Source of the DNA: Xanthobacteraceae bacterium
GTDB lineage: Bacteria; Pseudomonadota; Alphaproteobacteria; Rhizobiales; Xanthobacteraceae
DNA: 64,000 nucleotides
Assembly: GCA_031291445.1 (NCBI GenBank)
Contig: JARLJA010000147.1
Location: 1 to 64,000, forward strand
Direction of reading: 5' to 3'
Below, in pieces: positions 28,295-36,732 of the stretch; within the stretch, counting starts at the first letter, position 1; each line of letters opens with the position of its first letter. Position numbers and translations under genes: made by a program. Below the pieces are notes generated by a model. The model saw only the letters and a program-made list of their open reading frames with translations. It had not been told where the DNA came from and ran no database searches.

Positions 28295-29527
28295 TCAGCC
28301 CGCCACCCCGAACACCGTCCATTGCGATCCCGGAGCCGGCAGGCCGAGCAGGGCGCGGCCGCATTCCTCGACGATCTGGTCGGCCATCAGGATGTGCTGG
28401 GTGCCGGAGTGGATGTCGCGGTAGAAGCGCTGCATCGCCGTGTTGTGCAGCGACGCGCCGCGTGCCGCGCGATGGGCGAAGGTGCTGACGTCCGAGATCG
28501 CGTCGTGGACGTGGCGCAGCGACAGCTTGATCATGGTCATCTGATCGAGGCTCGGCGCGTCGCCGCGGTCGCACGTCGCGGACACGTCTTTCCAGGTTTC
28601 GTGCACCAGCGCCCTTGCGGCGCGGTACTTGGCCTCGGCCTGCGCGAACTGGAACTTGAAGCTCGCGCTTTCGCAGGACTTGCCGAAGGGATCCTGGCGC
28701 TGCACGATCACCTTCACCAGCTCGTCGAGCATGCGGCGGCCGACGCCGACGGCCCATCCGGAATGCGCCCAGGCGCTGAAACCCGCGAGACCGAGCGCGC
28801 CCTGCGCGCTGCCACGCCGGGGCGCACCGATGTCGAAGTCGTAGGTCATGTAGGTGGGGACGAACAATTCCTCGGCGTCCGCGATCGTGTAGTCGAAGCT
28901 GCCGGTGGCGCGCAGGCCCAGCACATCCCAGTTGCCCAGCAGCTTGATGGTGGAACGCGGGTGGTGGGTGACGACGATCTTGGGCTGGCCGTTCGGGCCC
29001 ATCACCATGTCCTTGCCGCTCGGATCAGTGACGAAGCAGCCGGTATGCACCCATTCGGCGTGCTGGATGCCGCTGCCATAGGCCCAGCGGCCGCGGATCA
29101 TGTAGCCGCCCTCGACCGGGCGCGCGAAGCCGCGGGGCACGCCGTTGCCCGCGATCGTGATATCCGGGCCGTTGGCGAACACCTTGTTGATGCCTTCGTC
29201 CTCGATGTAGATCGCGAGCGTGGTGCCTTCCATGTTGCCACCGATCGCGCACCAGCCCGCGGAGGCGTGGGTGTAGGCGAGCCGCTCGATCACCGTCATG
29301 GCGTCGTACGGCGACAGCTCGGGGCCGCCGACCTCCTTGGGGAACAGCATGGTGTAGAGGCCGGCCTTGCGCAGCGCCGCCACCACGTCGTCGGTGAGAT
29401 AGCCCTGGGCCTCGGCCTCATTGGCTTTCGCCTCGACCAGCGGCAGCAGCGCGTCGAGACGCGCGTGAAACTCGGCGACCGTTGGGGTCGCGGGGGCCTT
29501 GGCGGCGCGCTGCACGGACAAGCTCAT
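28295..29527 (-). CDS. flavin-dependent monooxygenase, acyl-CoA dehydrogenase fold
   Basis: 410 residues. The all-helical N-terminal domain (LLPLVEAKANEAEAQGYLTD; FPKEVGGPELSP), the middle beta-domain (WAYGSGIQHAEW; LGLRATGSFDY) and the C-terminal helical bundle with LHNTAMQRFYRDIHSGTQH match the HsaA/DszC/SfnC-type oxygenases. These use reduced flavin from a separate reductase. The catalytic Glu of true acyl-CoA dehydrogenases is not obvious, in agreement. It is the first gene of the leftward operon, next to the FMN reductase. The substrate is probably an aromatic or organosulfur compound; it cannot be decided from sequence. Confidence 0.85.
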   Translation of the reverse strand: MSLSVQRAAKAPATPTVAEFHARLDALLPLVEAKANEAEAQGYLTDDVVAALRKAGLYTMLFPKEVGGPELSPYDAMTVIERLAYTHASAGWCAIGGNMEGTTLAIYIEDEGINKVFANGPDITIAGNGVPRGFARPVEGGYMIRGRWAYGSGIQHAEWVHTGCFVTDPSGKDMVMGPNGQPKIVVTHHPRSTIKLLGNWDVLGLRATGSFDYTIADAEELFVPTYMTYDFDIGAPRRGSAQGALGLAGFSAWAHSGWAVGVGRRMLDELVKVIVQRQDPFGKSCESASFKFQFAQAEAKYRAARALVHETWKDVSATCDRGDAPSLDQMTMIKLSLRHVHDAISDVSTFAHRAARGASLHNTAMQRFYRDIHSGTQHILMADQIVEECGRALLGLPAPGSQWTVFGVAG

Positions 29528-29990
29528 AGTCGGTATCCTCCAGGTCAGGCTGTCGTCCCGTCGCGTGCGCCGGTCGGCGGCACGCGAGGAGACTTTGGAA
29601 CTCGGCGCAAGGACCTCGCCGCCCTGCAGACACGGCTTTCCGTTCGCGCGCCTGAGTGTTGGCACACGGGAAGAGAAAGTGGCTGCGGTGGTGTCGGCGG
29701 GTCCCTCTCGAAATTGCGCGAGAGCGGTGCGACAATCGCCTCCGTCGCTCGGCCGTCGCGCAGTTCCGATGGCTGGATGCTAGAGGCGGGCCCCGGAACC
29801 CAGCAATCCCCCACCATGGGGGGTGTTCGCCGATGTGTGCGCTGCCGCAAAGCTAGGCCACGGACAACGGCTTCTGCCGCTTCTTTTCGCTTGACCAAAT
29901 CGCGGGCGGCGGAGAAGTTTTAAGCTTATAAGATGCAAGTGCAACAACGCGGAGCTGCCGCGGGGGCGGCGAAGCGCGAACGCGCGAGGG
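29528..29990. promoter_or_regulatory. 463-base divergent control region with a CCATGG-centred palindrome
   Basis: No gene seen. At 29810-29823 the sequence CCCACCATGGGGGG is a near-perfect palindrome (12 of 14 positions) between the divergent monooxygenase operon and the LuxR-type regulator. It is a plausible operator for that regulator. An AT-rich segment AAGCTTATAAGATGC occurs at about 29921-29936. Confidence 0.35.
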
Positions 29991-30782
29991 ATGACGGTGC
30001 CGACGGAGCATGAGCGGCTGGATCATCTGCCCGAGCGCCGGCTGGCGGATCGGCTGATGTCGATCGCGGAGAGCCGCTCGGTGCGGGCGCTCGGCATCGC
30101 CTGCTGCTCGGCGATCGGCGAACTGACCGGCTCGCCGACGGTGGGCCTCTATCTGCTCGAAGGGGCCGAGCCGGACCTGGTCTACAGCCGCTATGTCGCC
30201 AACGGCCTGCTCGACAACTACAAGGCTGGCTTCTGGAAGCACGATCCCGTGCTCGATTGCATTCTCACCGCCGGTCGCGCCGCCGACGGCGCATCGCTGA
30301 TCGGCGCGCAGCACTGGCGCCACAGTCCGTCGTTCGAGATGCTGCACGAGTGGGGATACGCCTACAACATGGGCGGCCCGCTGTGGTGCGGGGGCAAGAT
30401 CGTCGGCGTGCTGTTCACGGCGACGTCCGATGGCGAGGCGCCGTATTCATCACTGCTGCGGCAGCGCATGGACATGCTGTGTCGTGCCGGGTCGCTGGCG
30501 CTCGCCAACATGATGAATGCGGGCGAGCTCGAGGTGGAGAGCAATGCCATCCTGCTGCGGACCGACGCCGTGACGTTGCCGGCCGCGATGCGGCTGCCGC
30601 CACGGTCGGCGGACGTCGCGATCCGGGTCTGCCGCGGCCAGACCAACAAGGAAATCGCGCGCGACATGGGCATCTCCGACCAGACCGTGAAGGAGCATGT
30701 CGCCAACCTGTGCCGCCGGTTTGGCGTCCACAACCGTACCGAGCTTACCGCCTGCCTGCTGGGCGGCAATTCGCGCCAGTAG
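29991..30782 (+). CDS. LuxR-family transcriptional regulator with N-terminal GAF-like sensor
   Basis: 263 residues. Residues about 20-175 form an alpha/beta sensor domain of GAF or autoinducer-binding type (YSRYVANGLLDNYKAGFW; HEWGYAYNMGGPLWCGG). Residues about 198-255 are the LuxR HTH (RVCRGQTNKEIARDMGISDQ TVKEHVANLCRRFGVHNRTE, given in two parts). The classical Trp/Asp acyl-homoserine-lactone residues are not evident, so the ligand is probably a pathway compound. Divergent from the two-component monooxygenase operon, its likely target. Confidence 0.83.
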   Translation: MTVPTEHERLDHLPERRLADRLMSIAESRSVRALGIACCSAIGELTGSPTVGLYLLEGAEPDLVYSRYVANGLLDNYKAGFWKHDPVLDCILTAGRAADGASLIGAQHWRHSPSFEMLHEWGYAYNMGGPLWCGGKIVGVLFTATSDGEAPYSSLLRQRMDMLCRAGSLALANMMNAGELEVESNAILLRTDAVTLPAAMRLPPRSADVAIRVCRGQTNKEIARDMGISDQTVKEHVANLCRRFGVHNRTELTACLLGGNSRQ

Positions 30783-30844
30783 GCGAGGGGCGGTCATCGA
30801 GATCTGCGGGTCGCCGCCGGGCGCGCCGGGCGCCCGCCACCTGT

Positions 30845-31999
30845 CTAGGCCGTGGACGGCTGTGCCGTCTCGGGCGGCGCGAAGTGGTCCGGCAGCTCCT
30901 TGAACTTGTTGAGCAGCCAGGCCACGACAACCATGGCCAACATGCCGCCGAAGCTGACCAGGACCTGCGCGAACACGTCGCCATTGACCTGGGCCAGGAA
31001 CCAGTGCGCCGCGAACGACAGGAAGACGCCGAGGCAGAAGATCGGCAGCGAGTTCTGTCCAACCAGGATGATCGGTCGGAAATACGGGGATTTCAGGTGG
31101 GGCCAGTCCTGCGGGACCAGCCGGACGAACACCACCGCCAAGGCGAGGAAATGCAGCAGGCGGAACATGTCGAGGTCCGATTTGTCGAGCGGATAGATGA
31201 TGTGGATCAGCCAGTCGGGCGTCTTCACCGGAAAGTGCCAAGTCATCACGATGCCGAACGAAAATGCAATCCACGCCAGCGCAGCGATCAGGACGGCGCG
31301 CGACCGGATCAGCTTGGCGATCTGCGCCCCCTGACCGAATCCGCACCACACGCCGATCACGAACAGAAACTGCCAGCAGAACGGATTGAAGTACCAGTTG
31401 CCGCCGGGAAACGACGGCAGATTCCAGTCGTAGCGGCGCGACAGCGCCAGGAAGATGGCGGAGCCGATCAGGCACCAGTTCGGCCTGCGGGCCATGCCGA
31501 ACAGGATGATCGGCAGCATCAGAACCAGCACGATGTAGAGCGGCAGGACGTCGAGGTCGACCGGCTTGAACTTCAGCAACAGCGCCTGGCCGATCATCAC
31601 GTCCGGATGCTCGAGAAACAGGAAGATGTTGTACTCGTCGCCGTACATCGGGTTGTCGGAGCGCCGCGCGGCGCGCGCGATCTGCGCGATGAACACCAGG
31701 AACAGGAAGATGTGGGCGATGTAGAGCTGCCACACCCGCTTGAACAGCCGCTTGGCGACGGCCAGAAACTGGCCATGGCGCATCGCCGGCGCGTAGACGA
31801 AACCTGCGGTGTAACCGGAGATGAAGACGAAAAACTCGGCGGCGTCGCTGAAGCCGTAGTTGCGCAGCGTCAGCCAGCTGACGACATCGTAGGGGACGTG
31901 ATCGAGGAACACCATCCACTGGCCGATGCCCCGCACCAGATCGAGCCGCAGGTCCCGCCGCTCCGGCCCGACCAAGCCGCCATCTTCATGGTCCGCCAT
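30845..31999 (-). CDS. opgC: OpgC-domain membrane protein
   Basis: 384 residues with about ten membrane spans. The N-terminal RRDLRLDLVRGIGQWMVFLDH, followed by EFFVFISGYTAGFVY, is diagnostic of OpgC-domain proteins, which transfer succinyl groups to osmoregulated periplasmic glucans. The same fold is shared with acyltransferase 3 enzymes. No opgG/H neighbours are in this window, so the glucan substrate is inferred from the family. Convergent with the LuxR gene. Confidence 0.85.
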   Translation of the reverse strand: MADHEDGGLVGPERRDLRLDLVRGIGQWMVFLDHVPYDVVSWLTLRNYGFSDAAEFFVFISGYTAGFVYAPAMRHGQFLAVAKRLFKRVWQLYIAHIFLFLVFIAQIARAARRSDNPMYGDEYNIFLFLEHPDVMIGQALLLKFKPVDLDVLPLYIVLVLMLPIILFGMARRPNWCLIGSAIFLALSRRYDWNLPSFPGGNWYFNPFCWQFLFVIGVWCGFGQGAQIAKLIRSRAVLIAALAWIAFSFGIVMTWHFPVKTPDWLIHIIYPLDKSDLDMFRLLHFLALAVVFVRLVPQDWPHLKSPYFRPIILVGQNSLPIFCLGVFLSFAAHWFLAQVNGDVFAQVLVSFGGMLAMVVVAWLLNKFKELPDHFAPPETAQPSTA

Positions 32000-32353
32000 G
32001 CCGTTTCCTCCTCAGTCCCCGCGGGGAGTGTGCGGAAAGGGCGCCCGGGTGACAAGGACTAAAACGGCAAGCGACCGAACCGCTCGGAGGCCGCCCGGTC
32101 ACCGCGGATGGGCCCGACGCGGGATTGCGACGGGACGGTGGCGCTGGCGAGTGCTCGCAGTCGGGTTGGGGGCGTTTCCGCGGCGTCCGCGAAGCGGTCC
32201 GGGCAGGCAAGGTCGCCGGGATCGTCCGCCGGTTCGGCCTGTTGGTGGCCAGACCTCAATCTGTCCAAATTTTAATCCATAGAATGGGACCGGTTGGGTT
32301 ATCAATTTCGGTACCTTTCTTGCCGAACCTCCCGCGGGAAAAGGAGACCCTTC
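32000..32353. other. 354-base divergent intergenic region
   Basis: No gene seen. The last part (32265-32335) is AT-richer and is the probable promoter of the BA14K-like gene; AAGGAG at 32341-32346 is its ribosome binding site. Confidence 0.4.
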
Positions 32354-32767
32354 ATGTTGACGTCAATTCGCGTTCTTGCCGCCGCAGCCCTGTTGGCCGG
32401 GACCACGGCCGCTGCGGTAGTTCCAGCGGCGGCCGCGCCGATCGGTCAGTCCCTCGCGGCTACAGCGCCGGTCTCGGCCATGGCGGAGCAGGTGTACTGG
32501 CGTGGCCGCGGTTGGGGCTGGGGTGGCGGCGCGTTCGTCGGCGGCCTTGCCGCGGGCGCGCTGATCGGCGGCGCCATCGCCGCCCCCTATTACTATGGGG
32601 GCTATGGCTATCCCTACTATGGTCCCGGCTATTACGCCGCGCCAGCCTATGGTCCGCCGCCGCAGGACGACGATGCCGAGGCGTACTGCATGCAGCGCTA
32701 CAGGTCATACGACCCCAACACCGGCACGTTCCTCGGCAGGGACGGCCGCCGTCATCCCTGTCCCTGA
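32354..32767 (+). CDS. BA14K-family secreted protein
   Basis: 137 residues. The signal peptide is about 1-28 (VLAAAALLAGTTAAAVVPAAAA), followed by a glycine/tyrosine-rich middle (YWRGRGWGWGGGAFVGGLAA; YYYGGYGYPYYGPGYY). The C-terminal motif YCMQRYRSYDPNTGTFLGRD plus GRRHPCP is the BA14K signature, known from the 14-kDa Brucella immunoreactive protein. It is probably outer-surface or periplasmic; lectin-like activity is reported for the family. Strong ribosome binding site AAGGAG; start unambiguous. Confidence 0.9.
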   Translation: MLTSIRVLAAAALLAGTTAAAVVPAAAAPIGQSLAATAPVSAMAEQVYWRGRGWGWGGGAFVGGLAAGALIGGAIAAPYYYGGYGYPYYGPGYYAAPAYGPPPQDDDAEAYCMQRYRSYDPNTGTFLGRDGRRHPCP

Positions 32768-32864
32768 TCGGCGATCCTTTCCCGGACTGCAAGGGTCCAT
32801 GGGGGAGTGCACCAGTGGAGCGTGACGTTTCCCGGTCGGATTCAGCCGGCCGGGATCCGTTTGT

Positions 32865-32972
32865 TCACGTCCCGACCAATTCGGGCTGCTCATCGAAGTC
32901 GACGCCTTCATGCGGCGCTGCCGCATCGTCTGGCGCAACATGAGTCGCATCGGCGTCATGTTCGTTTGACAT
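32865..32972 (-). CDS. possible acidic 35-residue protein
   Basis: MSNEHDADATHVAPDDAAAP followed by HEGVDFDEQPELVGT: a strongly acidic peptide without membrane segment. The ribosome binding site is weak (GAGCGGA about nine bases upstream), and it could be chance. It is listed because the composition is unlike a random shadow frame and nothing else is coded here. Confidence 0.25.
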   Translation of the reverse strand: MSNEHDADATHVAPDDAAAPHEGVDFDEQPELVGT

Positions 32973-33023
32973 CGTCGCGATCCGCTCGTCCGGGCGGTTG
33001 GGCAACGACCGTCGCGGCGGCAG

Positions 33024-33359
33024 GTGCAGCACCGTTCGAGCGTTCGGGGACGCGATTTGGAAAAACTCATCATCGCCGCCGCGCTGGCCTGCCAGCCGGG
33101 GCACCGCCTGGTCGACTGGAGCGATCGGCTGCCGGCGGGAACCTATGCCGCCGAATTCACGATCACGGTCAATCCATACTACACGCGGGTGCTGATCTAC
33201 CGGCCCGGCCATCCCGAAGAGGTCCGGCGTTGCTGCGGCGACCGGCCGATCTCGACGGTCCGGGTGCCGATCACGGACGGGCGCTTCTGCGTCGGCCGCA
33301 GCCAGCCCCAGATGACCTACAACGTGCGGCTGGCGCTGAAGCCCGATCTCGCGCTCTGA
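33024..33359 (+). CDS. hypothetical small protein
   Basis: Up to 111 residues; a TTG at 33057 (LEKLIIAAALACQPGHR) is an alternative start. The visible pattern CQPGHRLVDWSDRLPAGTYA, FTITVNPYYTRVLIYRPGH and MTYNVRLALKPDLAL has alternating beta-strand character and three Cys (CQ, CC, FC). I do not recognise the family. The reverse-strand frame over the same bases is less protein-like. A hairpin follows the stop by 34 bases, supporting a rightward transcript. Confidence 0.5.
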   Translation: MQHRSSVRGRDLEKLIIAAALACQPGHRLVDWSDRLPAGTYAAEFTITVNPYYTRVLIYRPGHPEEVRRCCGDRPISTVRVPITDGRFCVGRSQPQMTYNVRLALKPDLAL

Positions 33360-33393
33360 GCCCGCCACGATCTCGCGGGGCCGGAAAAGGTCA

Positions 33394-33413
33394 GGGGCGC
33401 CTTGCGGCGCCCC
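33394..33413. terminator. hairpin between convergent genes
   Basis: GGGGCGCC (33394-33401) pairs with GGCGCCCC (33406-33413) over a TTGC loop. It lies between the small hypothetical gene and the convergent phosphodiesterase gene. Confidence 0.6.
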
Positions 33414-33445
33414 CGAGGGAGTTCGTCACCAGATCGTGAGTGGTG

Positions 33446-35032
33446 TCAGCGTTCGTCCCGGTGCTCGTCCCACAGTCCGGGCAGAACCGTGGTGTGCTCG
33501 ACGCGCACCGAGTTCAGCGCCTCCGGCTCGATGTCGAGCGCCCGCAGGATGGTCGGCGCGACCTGGGCCGTGGTCACGGGGGTCTTCACCACCGCGCCCC
33601 CGAGATGGGGATTCGACACGATCAGGCCGACATTGGTATCGCCGAAGCTGAGACCGCCGTGTTCGGCGTTCTTCTTTTTCGAGGTTGTGTAGATGGTTCC
33701 GTAGATCGGCTGCACGATGATGTCCGGCGTGCGGCTGTCGTGGGCCGGATCGTTGAACTTGAGCTTGAGTTCGTCGCCGCCGAGGACCTCGTCGATGAAC
33801 AGCGCCTTGGCGTTGGTGTTGAGGTAGTCGATGGTCGCCTGGGTCTGGGTCTGGTCGCCCAGCCAGATCAGGGCCACGTCGTCGTCCTGAACGAAGCCGC
33901 AGGCACCGGTGGCGCAGTTGTTGGCGTTGCCAATCGCGATGCCGCCCGGATTGGTCGTCGAGTCCGACAGCGCGGCAACCAGATCGGCGAAATGGCCGGG
34001 CTTGTTGACCTTGACCGGGTTGATCGGCGACTGGCCGTGCTTCGCGGTGACGATGATCACGGTCGAATTGTAGAGACCCTGCTGCTTCAGGCCGGCGATC
34101 ATGCTCGCAAGCGCCGCGTCGGTCTGCTGCAGGCCGTAGGCCAGCACCGGGGTCGGCGTGCCGGCGCCATCGAGATAGCCGCCGGGCAGGCCGGTGTGAG
34201 TGCTGGACGAGCAGGAGCCGTCACTGTTGTCCTTGGCGAGCTTCTGGCCAACGCTGACGGCCTGGAAGTTCATGCCGAACACCGCCGGAACGCCGACGTG
34301 CCTGGTGCCGTCGTGGTTCAGGCCCTTGATCTGGTTGAGGATGCCCGCAACCTTGAGCTGGTCGTTGGCGACGGTGCAGTCGACGCTGACGGTGGCATCG
34401 AAGCCGCCGACATTGGTGATTTCCGGGGTGTAGAGATCGTCGACGCCCTTGCCCGACGGACCGTTGACGAGGTCATAGGCCGGGTGCTTGTCGGCCCAGG
34501 CCGTGACGCCGCCGCGGCCCTTGACGACTTCGAAGATGGTGTTGGTCTTGAGCAGGCTGTGGGGATAGAGCGGCACGCAGTTGCCGTGCGCGTCGCGACC
34601 GCGCGGCAGCTTGGTGGGATCGATGACGTTCTGGGAGACGTTAGCCGAATTGTAGAGGTCGATGCTCTCGTCGAGCGTCACGGTATTCCCCGCCGCGCCG
34701 CTGCAGGAGGTGTTGGTTGGGTCGAACAGGGTGCGGTCGTAGCTCACGTCGTAGAAGAAGCCGTGCGAGACCGGCGAGCCGCCGGTGACGAGCGCCAGCA
34801 GGCCGGGGAACGAATCGGAGTTCGCCGGGGTGCGGGCGTTGCTGTAGGTCACGCCGTGGCGGGCGAGTTCGGCGAACGCCGAGGTCGGGTTGCTCTCGGC
34901 GTAGCGGGCGACGTCCAGCGCGTGCAGCCCGTCGACGCTGATCAGGAGCACGTGGTCGACGTCGGCGGCCTGCGCCGTGGTCGCGATGGCGGCTCCGGCG
35001 AGGAGCCCGAGGGCGAGGGTCTTGCGAATCAT
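33446..35032 (-). CDS. secreted type I phosphodiesterase/alkaline-phosphatase-superfamily protein
   Basis: 528 residues. Signal peptide about 1-22 (LALGLLAGAAIATTAQA), then VDHVLLISVDGLHALDV, the first metal-binding Asp of the alkaline-phosphatase superfamily. The nucleophile region TPANSDSFPGLLALVTGGSP contains a Ser where Thr/Ser is expected. TAKHGQSPINP is the late metal-ligand motif. It should hydrolyse phosphodiesters or phosphonates in the periplasm or outside the cell; the substrate is not known. It follows a second, unrelated phosphoesterase gene in the same direction with a terminator between. Confidence 0.85.
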   Translation of the reverse strand: MIRKTLALGLLAGAAIATTAQAADVDHVLLISVDGLHALDVARYAESNPTSAFAELARHGVTYSNARTPANSDSFPGLLALVTGGSPVSHGFFYDVSYDRTLFDPTNTSCSGAAGNTVTLDESIDLYNSANVSQNVIDPTKLPRGRDAHGNCVPLYPHSLLKTNTIFEVVKGRGGVTAWADKHPAYDLVNGPSGKGVDDLYTPEITNVGGFDATVSVDCTVANDQLKVAGILNQIKGLNHDGTRHVGVPAVFGMNFQAVSVGQKLAKDNSDGSCSSSTHTGLPGGYLDGAGTPTPVLAYGLQQTDAALASMIAGLKQQGLYNSTVIIVTAKHGQSPINPVKVNKPGHFADLVAALSDSTTNPGGIAIGNANNCATGACGFVQDDDVALIWLGDQTQTQATIDYLNTNAKALFIDEVLGGDELKLKFNDPAHDSRTPDIIVQPIYGTIYTTSKKKNAEHGGLSFGDTNVGLIVSNPHLGGAVVKTPVTTAQVAPTILRALDIEPEALNSVRVEHTTVLPGLWDEHRDER

Positions 35033-35145
35033 TTAATTTCCTCCAGCATTGAATGCCGGTTATAATAGTTCCTTCTGTGGCGCGCCAATGACCCGGGCGT
35101 GACGTGCCCATTTAATTCATTCGGCGGACGGGCCTCGAAACGCAA

Positions 35146-35171
35146 ACGAGCCGCCCCGGAGGGCGGCTCGT
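35146..35171 (-). terminator. 11-bp hairpin terminator of the PEPxxWA-CTERM phosphoesterase gene
   Basis: ACGAGCCGCCC (35146-35156) and GGGCGGCTCGT (35161-35171) pair perfectly over a CGGA loop, 18 bases past the stop in the leftward direction, followed by TTTGCGTTTC on that strand. Confidence 0.75.
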
Positions 35172-35188
35172 GAGGCGCGGGATCGCCG

Positions 35189-36439
35189 CTATCGGGCGAG
35201 GCACGGCGCCGTCTTGGCCTTGCGGCGGGTGGCGACGAAGCCGAGGCCGAGGAATCCCAGGATCATCATCGCCCAGGTCGACGGCTCGGGCGCGGCCGCC
35301 GCGATCGAGCCCGCCTTGAACAGGTCGGACAGGTCGTTGACGCCGGGAGCGCTCGCCGCGCCCATGCAGCTCTGTCCCGGCAGCATCAGCTCGCACATGG
35401 TCAGCAGGTCGGACGAGTGGGTGTACAGGATGCTGTTGGTGTAGGCGTTGCCCTTGGCGTCCTTGGAGATCACGATCTCCATCATCGTGTTGCCCGAGCC
35501 GTCGCCGCCCTCGGTCTCGTCGTTCCAGATGATGATGGTGCCGTTCTGCTGCTGGAACGCCTTGGACGCTTCGATCTGCGGCACCACGATCGACAGGAAG
35601 TTGTCGCCCTGCGCGATGCTGGCCTGATCACCGGTGTAGTGCACGCCGTTGTAGGTGAAGCCGTTGGTCAGCGCGGTGTGCATGTCGTTATACTGGTCCG
35701 GCGTGATCCAGTTGTAGCGGCCGACCGTGTTGTTGGCGAGGTCGGTCTGGAGCTGCTGCATCGGCGCGTAGTTCTTCGCGCTGCTCGCGCCGTTGGTGGC
35801 GGCGAAGAACGCCATCGGATTGTGTTTGACGGCGTAGTTGTACTGGTTGCTGCCGTTGTAGGGGTTGGTGTAGGTCGACGACGTTCCGGAGATGCTGGTG
35901 GTCGGTGACGTCCACTGGCTTTGCGGCTTCACCGTGTTGGTGAGCTTGCCGCCGACGGTGGTGAGGTCGATGTCCTCCTGGTAGGACTTCCAGCTGATGC
36001 CGTTGGCCTGCAGCGTGGCGCTCAGGCTCGGCACCGAGGTCGGAAGGATGTTCTTGTTGGCGGCCGATGGATCGCTGTCGGTCCGCACGCCGTTCGGCGC
36101 GGTCTGGCCGGCTTCGGCCCAGATGTAGTTCGGCTCCGACGGATGCACGGTGCCGGCACCCGACGGACTGCCCGCGGTCTGCGGCGGAACGTTCTGGTAG
36201 TTGCTGGCATAGGAGACGTACTGGGCGTTGGGATTGCCGGGCGTCACCAGGCTGTTGATGAACGGCGCTGCCGGATCGCCGAGGATCTGGTTGATGGAGC
36301 CGTTGAGCGAAGGCGACTGGGTCCAGTTGTGGTTTTCCATCGCAATCACGAACACCGGACCGACCGGGTCGGCGTGGGCGGCGGTGGTGGTGGCGAGGCC
36401 GAGCATCGCCACGGACGAGAGAGCAAGCTTCTTGAACAT
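35189..36439 (-). CDS. phosphoesterase-family protein with PEPxxWA-CTERM sorting signal
   Basis: 416 residues. Signal peptide 1-23, then PVFVIAMENHNWTQSPSLNG, the MENH(N/S) metal-binding start of the bacterial phosphoesterase (acid phosphatase/phospholipase C-like) family. Later IIIWNDETEGGDG provides further metal ligands. The C-terminus reads PEPSTWAMMILGFLGLGF, then ARRK-like basic residues: a textbook PEPxxWA-CTERM exosortase signal, though with a 10-residue tail (KAKTAPCLAR). It is thus predicted to be processed by an exosortase and exported to the surface. No exosortase gene is in this window. Confidence 0.85.
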   Translation of the reverse strand: MFKKLALSSVAMLGLATTTAAHADPVGPVFVIAMENHNWTQSPSLNGSINQILGDPAAPFINSLVTPGNPNAQYVSYASNYQNVPPQTAGSPSGAGTVHPSEPNYIWAEAGQTAPNGVRTDSDPSAANKNILPTSVPSLSATLQANGISWKSYQEDIDLTTVGGKLTNTVKPQSQWTSPTTSISGTSSTYTNPYNGSNQYNYAVKHNPMAFFAATNGASSAKNYAPMQQLQTDLANNTVGRYNWITPDQYNDMHTALTNGFTYNGVHYTGDQASIAQGDNFLSIVVPQIEASKAFQQQNGTIIIWNDETEGGDGSGNTMMEIVISKDAKGNAYTNSILYTHSSDLLTMCELMLPGQSCMGAASAPGVNDLSDLFKAGSIAAAAPEPSTWAMMILGFLGLGFVATRRKAKTAPCLAR

Positions 36440-36732
36440 TTTTTGTCCCCTGGGCCGGTACCCGAACCGCGGCCGGCGGCTAGGAAGTGGTTAACGTTTT
36501 TTTAATTGCACTTGATTGTGACTGGCGGAAAACGTGCAGAAATAAATGGACGCATTTTAAATGCGACCGGCTGTCGCAGGTTGTCGGCCTCCGCGGGGGG
36601 GGGCGCCGGTCCGGGGCGTGGCCGCGACACCGGGAGCGCGGGATGTGGTAGTGGGACAGTGGGCCGGCCAGCGCGGTCGCGGGAGGCGCGGCCTGGTTTG
36701 GGTCCGGGGCACGAAGACGGAGAAGAACGGGC
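36440..36732. promoter_or_regulatory. 293-base divergent region with a 15-base palindrome and a G9 tract
   Basis: The first 110 bases are AT-rich (GTTTTTTTAATTGCAC). CGCATTTTAAATGCG at 36551-36565 is a perfect 7-1-7 palindrome and a good operator candidate for one or both divergent genes. A run of nine G lies at 36595-36603. No gene is convincing here. Confidence 0.4.

Noticed and set aside
30257-32062. 601-codon plus-strand frame spanning the LuxR and OpgC genes
   Set aside because: It crosses two well-supported genes and an intergenic region; its translation is Arg/His/Asp-rich without domains.
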